From positions 1 to 28,216 of the forward strand of contig JAEYPB010000095.1 of NCBI GenBank assembly GCA_023411175.1: a DNA stretch of 28,216 nucleotides, read 5' to 3'. Position numbers and translations under genes: made by a program. This DNA is from Bacillota bacterium (lineage in GTDB: Bacteria > Bacillota > Clostridia > Christensenellales > Aristaeellaceae). Positions within the stretch are counted from its first letter, which is position 1. Every line of letters starts with the position of its first letter. Positions 23,518 through 28,216 of the stretch are shown in pieces. The notes under the pieces are model-generated. The model made no database searches and was not told the origin of the DNA. It saw only the letters and a program-made list of their open reading frames with translations.

Positions 23518-24375
23518 ATGCAGAAAATCGCCATGATCACCGACAGCGGATGTGACCTGCCGGAATCCTATGTCAAGCAGTTTGAGAACCTGTTCGTGAT
23601 TCCGCTGGTCGTGCGCCTTGACGACGGCGAGTACCGCTCCGGCGTCGACATCGACACCGAGCAGCTTCTCGAGCGCATGGAAAAAGGCGAGACGGCCAAG
23701 ACCAGCCTGCCCGATCCCGGGGGACTGGACGAGCTGCTGGCGGAGCTGAAGGAGAAGGGCTTCACCCACATCGCGTTCGTGCTGATGTCCAGCGCGCTCT
23801 CCGGCACGGTCAACATGGTGCGGCTGGCCTGCCAGCAGCACAAGGAATTTGAGACCTTCGTATACGATACGAAGGTGCTTTCGATGGGCCTGGGCTACAT
23901 TGTGATGAGCGCGATGGAGCAGCTTGACGCCGGCGCCTCGTTTGAGGAGCTGGAGCAGGCGCTTCCGAAGATCCGCGAGAATGTGGACTGCATGTTCTTC
24001 CTGCCGACATTGGAGCACCTGGTCGCCGGTGGGCGCATCGGCCGCGTGGCGGGCATGGTGGGTAAGCTCTTAAACATCAAACCGATCATCGGCTGCGACG
24101 AAAACGGCGTGTACTACCCCCGCGCCACCGCCGTCGGCGCGCGCCGCACCGTGCAGACGGTGAAGCGCATCCTTTCGGATTTCACGGCGGGAAAGAACTT
24201 TGAGCTTGCGGTCGTCCACTCGGGCGCGCTGGCGGACGCAAGGAAGCTGCTCGACGAACTGCGGGAGATCCCCGGCATCCTCGCCGATCAGATCCTGCCG
24301 CTGGGGCCCGCCCTCGCCGCCCACGTGGGACGCGGCATGCTGGCGGTCTGCGCGAGAAGACAGCCCGCAATCTGA
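23518..24375 (+). CDS. DegV family fatty-acid-binding protein
   Basis: A 285-residue DegV protein. The family binds a fatty acid, and FakB members present it to the kinase FakA for phosphorylation and use in phospholipid synthesis. Visible marks are the start KIAMITDSGCDLP (3-15), the TSLPDPGGLDELL segment, VLMSSALSGT near residue 100 and the LEHLVAGGRIGRVAG block near 165. The ATG at 23518 has CTGGAGG 10 bases upstream. The gene is monocistronic, and an unusual motif plus hairpin follows its stop. No fakA-like kinase is in the window. Confidence 0.95.
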   Translation: MQKIAMITDSGCDLPESYVKQFENLFVIPLVVRLDDGEYRSGVDIDTEQLLERMEKGETAKTSLPDPGGLDELLAELKEKGFTHIAFVLMSSALSGTVNMVRLACQQHKEFETFVYDTKVLSMGLGYIVMSAMEQLDAGASFEELEQALPKIRENVDCMFFLPTLEHLVAGGRIGRVAGMVGKLLNIKPIIGCDENGVYYPRATAVGARRTVQTVKRILSDFTAGKNFELAVVHSGALADARKLLDELREIPGILADQILPLGPALAAHVGRGMLAVCARRQPAI

Positions 24376-24381
24376 AAAACA

Positions 24382-24399
24382 GGGTTTTTAATGCTTTTA
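24382..24399 (+). repeat. Terminator-associated motif, copy 3
   Basis: GGGTTTTTAATGCTTTTA starts six bases after the degV stop and runs into a GC-rich hairpin. It matches copies 1 and 2 with one deletion in the T-run and two substitutions. The preceding AAAAAC can pair with GTTTTT inside the motif. Confidence 0.65.
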
Positions 24400-24426
24400 G
24401 GCCGCCGCAGGAATTTGCGGCGGCCT
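24398..24426 (+). terminator. Hairpin terminator after degV
   Basis: TAGGCCGCCGC (24398-24408) pairs perfectly over 11 bp with GCGGCGGCCTA (24417-24426 and its preceding G) around an 8-base loop. The tail TGGTTATG is poor in T. It lies between convergent genes. Confidence 0.65.
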
Positions 24427-24466
24427 ATGGTTATGAAAGGGTTTCGCCCGGCGAGGCGCTGTCTGA

Positions 24467-25648
24467 CTATTCCGCCGCCAGATCGTAGATGGCCAGAACG
24501 TCCTGCCACATCAGCTTTTTGAGGCCGCCCACCCCGTGCTCACTGCCGTAGGCGGCGCCGGTGGCCTTCTTCGCCATCAATTCCAAATTGGCCCGGTCGA
24601 TGCCCAGCTCCTTCAGCGTCTGGGGCAGGCCGATCCGGCGGTAGAAGCGGCGCAGCCGGTCGATGCCCTCGAGGATGATCGCCTCCTGATCGCGGAAATC
24701 GCCGCCCACGCCCATGACGTTCACAGCGAACTGCACGAACATGCCGGGGTTCTCCCGGTGGACGTAGGTCATCCAGGCGGGGGTCAGCACCGCAAGCCCC
24801 GCGCCGTGGGCCACGTCGTAGATGGCGGAGAGTTCATGCTCCATGTCGTGGCAGCCCCAGTCCTGGGCGCGCCCCATGCCCAGAAGGTCGTTGTGGGCCA
24901 CCGTGCCGCCAAAGCCCACCTGGCACCAGGCGTCGTAGTCCGACGGGTTGTCGTAGACGATGGGCGCGTTTTTCATGATGGTCTTGAGCGTGCCCTCGCA
25001 CAGCGCGTCGGTCAGGTCGGTGTGGGTGGTGTTGGTGAAGTAGCGCTCGAAGATGTGGCTCATCATGTCGGCGACGCCGTTGGCGATCTGGTTCTTCGGC
25101 AGGGTGGCGAAGTGCTCCGGGTTCACAAAGCTGACCACCGGGCGGATCTGGAGGGAATTGCACGCCATCTTCTGGCTGGTCGCCTCGTTGGTGATGACCG
25201 AGCCGACGGAGGCCTCGCTGCCCGCGGCGGGGATGGTGAGCACCGTGGCCACCGGCAGCGCCTTGTCCACGGGCTTGCCCGTGCCGTAGAAATCCCACAC
25301 GTCGCCGTCGTAGTAGGTGCCGATGGCGATGGCCTTGGCCGAGTCGATGGCGCTGCCGCCGCCCACCGCGAGGATCAGGTCCACCTGCTCGCTGCGGCAC
25401 AGCTTGACGCCCTCGTGCACCAGCGAAAGGCGGGGATTGGGCTTGACGCCGGATAGCTCAACCCACTGGATCCCAGCGTCCGAGAGCGATTTCACGACTT
25501 CGTCGTACAACCCGCTCTTTTTGATGCTTCCGCCGCCGTAGTGCAAAAGCACCTTCTTGGCGATGGGGGCCAGCGCCGCGCCGATCTGATGCTGCGCGTC
25601 CCGTCCAAAGATCAGCCGGGTGCGGTTGTAGAAATCAAAATTGAGCAT
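24467..25648 (-). CDS. Iron-containing alcohol dehydrogenase (butanol dehydrogenase / YqhD type)
   Basis: A 393-residue group III alcohol dehydrogenase that reduces aldehydes to alcohols with NAD(P)H, regenerating oxidised cofactor in fermentation. The nucleotide-binding GGGS motif is at 96-99. The metal ligands Asp194, His198 (ADMMSHIFERY), His267 (CHDMEHEL) and His281 (DVAHGAGLA) are all present. The length and ligand spacing match the YqhD/BdhA group. AAGGAGG lies before the ATG, and the promoter lies about 150 bases upstream. It is divergent from rex, so repression by Rex at high NAD+/NADH is likely. Substrate preference cannot be read. Confidence 0.95.
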   Translation of the reverse strand: MLNFDFYNRTRLIFGRDAQHQIGAALAPIAKKVLLHYGGGSIKKSGLYDEVVKSLSDAGIQWVELSGVKPNPRLSLVHEGVKLCRSEQVDLILAVGGGSAIDSAKAIAIGTYYDGDVWDFYGTGKPVDKALPVATVLTIPAAGSEASVGSVITNEATSQKMACNSLQIRPVVSFVNPEHFATLPKNQIANGVADMMSHIFERYFTNTTHTDLTDALCEGTLKTIMKNAPIVYDNPSDYDAWCQVGFGGTVAHNDLLGMGRAQDWGCHDMEHELSAIYDVAHGAGLAVLTPAWMTYVHRENPGMFVQFAVNVMGVGGDFRDQEAIILEGIDRLRRFYRRIGLPQTLKELGIDRANLELMAKKATGAAYGSEHGVGGLKKLMWQDVLAIYDLAAE

Positions 25649-25743
25649 GAGATTCCCTCCTTCAATATCGGGTTATATATGTATCGATTGCCCGCAGCCT
25701 TCGAGGGCCGCTGCGCGGATGACGCCGCCCGCGCAAATGGAAG

Positions 25744-25766
25744 CGCGCCGCGGGTCGCCCGGCGCG
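25744..25766 (-). promoter_or_regulatory. Leader hairpin of the alcohol dehydrogenase transcript
   Basis: CGCGCCG (25744-25750) pairs with CGGCGCG (25760-25766) around 9 bases, inside the predicted 5' leader of about 140 bases. No T-run follows it on the minus strand. Confidence 0.35.
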
Positions 25767-25795
25767 ATTGTCCTAAGCCTAATATACCCAGCCAT

Positions 25796-25824
25796 ATTAT
25801 AACAAAACACGCGGGACGCGGCAA
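25796..25824 (-). promoter_or_regulatory. SigA-type promoter of the alcohol dehydrogenase gene
   Basis: On the minus strand, TTGCCG (complementing 25819-25824) and TATAAT (complementing 25796-25801) are 17 bases apart, with a TGn-extended -10. Confidence 0.78.
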
Positions 25825-25892
25825 GCCCGTGCGCCTCGGAGAAAAACGGGAAAAGCGATAAAAATACACAAAAAATTAACTTACAGCCACTT

Positions 25893-25902
25893 TTATCGAT
25901 AA
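25893..25902. promoter_or_regulatory. TTATCGATAA palindrome, candidate Rex operator
   Basis: A perfect 10-bp palindrome lies 11 bases upstream of the rex -10 and overlaps its probable -35, between rex and the divergent dehydrogenase gene. It is A+T-rich and symmetric like Rex boxes but does not match the usual TTGTTAAnnnnTTAACAA, so the call rests on position. Confidence 0.4.
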
Positions 25903-25913
25903 CTTAATATTCA

Positions 25914-25919
25914 TATAAT
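25914..25919 (+). promoter_or_regulatory. -10 element of rex
   Basis: A perfect TATAAT lies 38 bases before the rex ATG. The region 17 bases upstream (TTTTAT) is a weak -35. Confidence 0.6.
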
Positions 25920-25956
25920 AGAAGAGAATCGTGTAAACGCATGAGGAGGAGCAGCC

Positions 25957-26595
25957 ATGGCAACCCAGACAGTCTCCAAACAGACATTATCCCGGCTGCC
26001 GCAGTACTTGAGCCATCTTGAATCGCTGCCGGAAACGGTGCGCTACATTTCCGCCACGGCGATCGCGGCGGCGCTGGGTCTTAACCAGGTACAGGTGCGC
26101 AAGGACCTCGCTTCTGTCAGCTCGTCCGGCAAGCCCAAGGTGGGCTACATGCGGCGGGATCTGATCCGCGAGATCAAGGCGTTTCTGGGCTACGACAGCG
26201 CGGACGAAGCCGTCATCGTCGGCGCGGGCAAGCTGGGCCGCGCGCTGATGAGTTACGGTGGATTTCGGGACTACGGCCTCAACATTCTCGTTGCCTTCGA
26301 CGCCGACGAAAGCCTGATCGGCGAGGACGAGAACGGCCGGCCCATCATGCCCATCGAGGTGCTCAAGGACACCTGCCAGCGGTTGGGCGTGCGCATTGGC
26401 ATCATCACCGTGCCGGCACCCGCGGCGCAGTCGGTGTGCGACCTCTTGATCGACGCAGGCGTTCTGGCCATCTGGAACTTTGCGCCGGTTCGTCTGGTGG
26501 TGCCGGAGGGCATCCTGGTTCAAAACGAGAACATGGCCAGTTCGCTGGCCATCCTGTCCAACCACTTGGCGGAAAAGATGAACATGAGGCACTGA
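25957..26595 (+). CDS. rex: Redox-sensing transcriptional repressor Rex
   Basis: A 212-residue NADH-sensing repressor. The N-terminal winged helix (about 1-80) contains SRLPQYLSHLESLP and the recognition-helix region LNQVQVRKDLASVS. The C-terminal Rossmann domain carries VIVGAGKLGRAL (87-97), which binds NAD(H), and ends in a swapped helix (MASSLAILSNHLAEKM). Rex releases DNA when NADH rises, turning on fermentative genes; the divergent iron alcohol dehydrogenase is the obvious local target, and autoregulation is possible. AGGAGGAG lies just upstream of the ATG. No clear T-tract terminator follows, only small dyads. Confidence 0.97.
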   Translation: MATQTVSKQTLSRLPQYLSHLESLPETVRYISATAIAAALGLNQVQVRKDLASVSSSGKPKVGYMRRDLIREIKAFLGYDSADEAVIVGAGKLGRALMSYGGFRDYGLNILVAFDADESLIGEDENGRPIMPIEVLKDTCQRLGVRIGIITVPAPAAQSVCDLLIDAGVLAIWNFAPVRLVVPEGILVQNENMASSLAILSNHLAEKMNMRH

Positions 26596-26743
26596 CGCCG
26601 CTTAAAAGGCCCAATTGTACCGGGGCCGGGCTGTCAACCGGGGCAGCGAAGTTTGGTTTTTCGCCGCAGCGCAGGTCCGCGGCCGCGTCCTCTGCTTTAT
26701 AGGCGTCGGTTCTTCAGGGACCGGCGATGCCCCATTATGGAAT

Positions 26744-26772
26744 TTGACAACCGCATATGCATCTGGTAGAAT
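26744..26772 (+). promoter_or_regulatory. SigA-type promoter of the acetyltransferase-rnk unit
   Basis: TTGACA (26744-26749) and TAGAAT (26767-26772) are exactly 17 bases apart, with a TGn extension. The spacer contains the palindrome GCATATGC (26753-26760), a possible operator. Confidence 0.85.
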
Positions 26773-26857
26773 TAAAGGGCAAAGAACCGTCATGGCAAAT
26801 CTCCGAATTTAGAGCATTTGCGTGAAAGGCTTTATCAATCGCAGCGGGGTGTGCAAA

Positions 26858-27775
26858 GTGATAGGGCCTTTTATTTGTTTACGCCCGGAAATTACTTCTT
26901 CGGACGCGCGGCGCATTGCCGGGTGGCTTGAGGATGAAGAGACGCTCAGCCATTTAAGTGAAGCGCCCGGCGTTTCGGCGGCCATCCGCCGCGCGCTGGA
27001 CAGCGCGCACCTGGACGTGGTGACCCATCTGTTCAACCAAGGCGGGCGGTTTTTCATCGCCGAGCACGAGGGCGCGCCTGTGGGCTTTGCGCGGCTTAAG
27101 ATGGCGGGCGGCGCCGCGGAGATTGTGCTGGTGGTGGAAAAGGGCCGCTGGGGTCGGCGGCTGGGCGGCGCGATCCTCCGCGAGGTGCTGAAGTGCGCGT
27201 TCTTTGAAATGCGCGCGCCATCGGTTGCCGCCGTCATCCACCGGGACAACCACCGCTCGCTCCGCCTCTTCGCCCGCGCGGGCTTTCGGCAGGAGCATGA
27301 CGGCCAGTGGACGCGCCATATGTTGACGATGCGCGAGTATATTCGCATGATTCAGGGAGGGATTTTCATGGCAGGTGAGTTGACCATTACGCGGATTGAC
27401 CGCGAACGGCTGAACCGACTGATCGACGAGGCGCTGTACGGACGCGCGGAGCAGGACAGGTCCTACCACGCGCTCAGGCGCGAGGTTGAACGCGCCTGCG
27501 TCGTCGAGCCCGAGGGGTTGCCCCAGAATGTGGTTTCAATGCGTTCGAAGGCGTTGATCGCGCTGGACGGCGAAGAGGAGGAGATCCAGCTGGTCTACCC
27601 CGAAGAAGCGGACTGGACGAGCGGGCGGCTGTCCGTCCTGTCTCCGGTGGGCACGGCGCTTCTGGGCTACCGCGAAGGCGACGAGATCGACTGGGAGACG
27701 GCCGGCGGGCGCACCCGCATCGAAATAAAGCAGCTGATTTACCAGCCGGAAGCGGCGGGGGATTACAACCTGTAA
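26858..27775 (+). CDS. GNAT acetyltransferase fused in frame to an Rnk-like domain
   Basis: A continuous frame of 305 residues from the GTG at 26858. The first 170 or so residues are a GNAT-type acetyltransferase: RRFFIAEHEGAPVGFARL-like strands, then an acetyl-CoA loop in the form GRWGRRLGGAIL, and the NHRSLRLFARAGFRQE C-terminal motif. With no stop codon, the frame passes through IRMIQGGIF into a full Rnk domain. Start choice is uncertain: GTG 26858 has GCGGGGTG upstream, while GTG 26822 lacks a ribosome binding site. The acetyl acceptor is unknown. Whether the fusion is made, or whether a lost stop codon joined two neighbouring genes, cannot be settled here. Confidence 0.7.
   Translation: MIGPFICLRPEITSSDARRIAGWLEDEETLSHLSEAPGVSAAIRRALDSAHLDVVTHLFNQGGRFFIAEHEGAPVGFARLKMAGGAAEIVLVVEKGRWGRRLGGAILREVLKCAFFEMRAPSVAAVIHRDNHRSLRLFARAGFRQEHDGQWTRHMLTMREYIRMIQGGIFMAGELTITRIDRERLNRLIDEALYGRAEQDRSYHALRREVERACVVEPEGLPQNVVSMRSKALIALDGEEEEIQLVYPEEADWTSGRLSVLSPVGTALLGYREGDEIDWETAGGRTRIEIKQLIYQPEAAGDYNL
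27368..27775 (+). CDS. rnk: Rnk-like protein (GreA/GreB C-terminal domain), internal start
   Basis: From the ATG at 27368 the frame encodes 135 residues, the length of Rnk (regulator of nucleoside diphosphate kinase). GGGAGGG at 27355-27361 lies 6 bases before this ATG, an ideal ribosome binding site. N-terminal residues form a helical pair (RIDRERLNRLIDEAL), followed by the GreA/GreB-like C-terminal domain with VVSMRSKALI, LSVLSPVGTALLGYREGD and the Rnk-type ending YQPEAAGDYNL. Rnk proteins bind RNA polymerase near the secondary channel in Proteobacteria. This protein is therefore likely made on its own as well as, or instead of, the longer fusion. Confidence 0.82.
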   Translation: MAGELTITRIDRERLNRLIDEALYGRAEQDRSYHALRREVERACVVEPEGLPQNVVSMRSKALIALDGEEEEIQLVYPEEADWTSGRLSVLSPVGTALLGYREGDEIDWETAGGRTRIEIKQLIYQPEAAGDYNL

Positions 27776-27802
27776 GGGTTTATTTTCCGTATATGGAACG
27801 CT

Positions 27803-27829
27803 GCGGCCGGGGCATTTCGCCCCGGCCGC
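27803..27829. terminator. Hairpin between rnk and the peptidoglycan-binding gene
   Basis: GCGGCCGGGG (27803-27812) pairs perfectly with CCCCGGCCGC (27820-27829), loop of 7 bases. It has no strong T-run on either strand. It lies between convergent genes and may act on both. A T-rich stretch and a small TTCC/GGAA dyad precede it. Confidence 0.5.
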
Positions 27830-27876
27830 TCTGCATTTGTGTTGGTGTTCGCCGTTCTCTCGCAGCAATTTTCTGG

Positions 27877-28216
27877 CTACGGGCCGGTTTCTCCGCCCGG
27901 CGCGAAGAGCGCGTCGAAGGACGTCTGATCCACCACGCCGAATTCATCGGGGGTCATGCCGAGCGCGGATTGCAGGTCGGCTACGGCGTCATAGGTGGGC
28001 TGGTCGTACAGGCCGGGGATGAAGCGGTCCGCCATGCTGAGGTATCCGCCGTCGGTCAGTTTCTGCTGGAGCCATTCCACCGCTGAGGTCCGGTCAAAGG
28101 GGGTTCCCGGCGCTGCGGCGCTCAGCATGCCGACCAGTTCGTCGACGACGGCATCGGACACCACCTGCTCGGTGGGCGCTTCGGTGGGCGCTTCGGTGGG
28201 CGCTTCGGTGGGCGCT
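27877..28216 (-). CDS. Peptidoglycan-binding domain protein, truncated by window edge
   Basis: The frame runs off the right edge, so only the last 112 codons are seen. The visible part begins with APTE repeats (a flexible extracellular linker), then a helical segment (VVDELVGMLSAAAPG). It ends in a peptidoglycan-binding-1-like module: AVEWLQQKLTDGGYLS, then DQPTYDAVADLQSALGM and DQTSFDALF. Such modules anchor enzymes or wall proteins to murein. A GTG at 28164 is not the true start because the repeats continue upstream in frame. The catalytic or other N-terminal part lies outside the window. Confidence 0.78.
   Translation of the reverse strand, partial: APTEAPTEAPTEAPTEQVVSDAVVDELVGMLSAAAPGTPFDRTSAVEWLQQKLTDGGYLSMADRFIPGLYDQPTYDAVADLQSALGMTPDEFGVVDQTSFDALFAPGGETGP
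28171..28216 (-). repeat. 12-bp tandem repeats encoding APTE
   Basis: Nearly four perfect copies of GGTGGGCGCTTC (plus strand) run into the right edge. Each encodes four residues, so copy changes keep the frame. Confidence 0.85.

Noticed and set aside
26596..26743. A structured RNA or terminator after rex.
   Set aside because: Only short dyads (GGCCC/GGGCC near 26610-26631 and CGTCGGT/ACCGGCG near 26704-26726) are visible, with no T-tract.

Overview
The window looks like a chromosomal piece of a G+C-rich anaerobic member of the Bacillota (class Clostridia or a close relative). This rests on gene content: a Rex redox repressor divergent from an iron butanol-type dehydrogenase, DegV, an AddB-type helicase-nuclease, a YlbJ-like membrane protein, an ECF sigma with a DUF4179-like membrane partner, and strong Shine-Dalgarno sites with SigA-type promoters. 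No rRNA, tRNA, CRISPR array, transposase or phage gene was seen. Family or order cannot be fixed by eye.

Layout from left to right. (1) 69-1001: carbamate kinase with its own terminator. (2) 1198-3621: a polar amino acid ABC importer (binding protein, permease, ATPase) with a consensus promoter, an intercistronic hairpin and a terminator. (3) 3622-4193: a long non-coding stretch with a 31-bp-period repeat, then a secreted Pro/Glu/Ala-repeat protein. (4) 5116-7572, minus: an orphan 818-residue AAA+ protein with a Pro-rich linker and a coiled coil. (5) 7857-14380: addB followed by a tightly coupled cobalamin nucleotide-loop cluster, cobT, cobU, cobS, a second CobU-like gene without a P-loop lysine, and a CobC-type phosphatase. 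(6) 14592-14837: a small conserved-type protein. (7) 15157-17428: ECF sigma factor and membrane-anchored partner. (8) 17429-17759: an intergenic region packed with five long inverted repeats. (9) 17760-21418, minus: a ribose-type sugar ABC importer. (10) 21553-23351, minus: YlbJ-like protein and esterase. (11) 23518-24375: degV. (12) 24467-26595: iron alcohol dehydrogenase (minus) divergent from rex (plus). (13) 26858-27775: an acetyltransferase open reading frame that continues in frame into a complete Rnk-like protein with its own ribosome binding site. (14) 27877 to the right edge, minus: a peptidoglycan-binding protein cut by the window.

Functionally the region mixes nutrient import (amino acids, sugar), fermentative redox control (Rex and alcohol dehydrogenase), cobamide lower-ligand attachment, envelope sensing (ECF sigma pair, peptidoglycan-binding and repeat-rich exported proteins) and DNA repair. 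The most unusual signals are a 19-bp motif that recurs just ahead of three plus-strand terminator-like hairpins, the acetyltransferase-Rnk in-frame junction, the paired CobU-like genes, the hairpin cluster at 17466-17730, and the orphan AAA+ protein.
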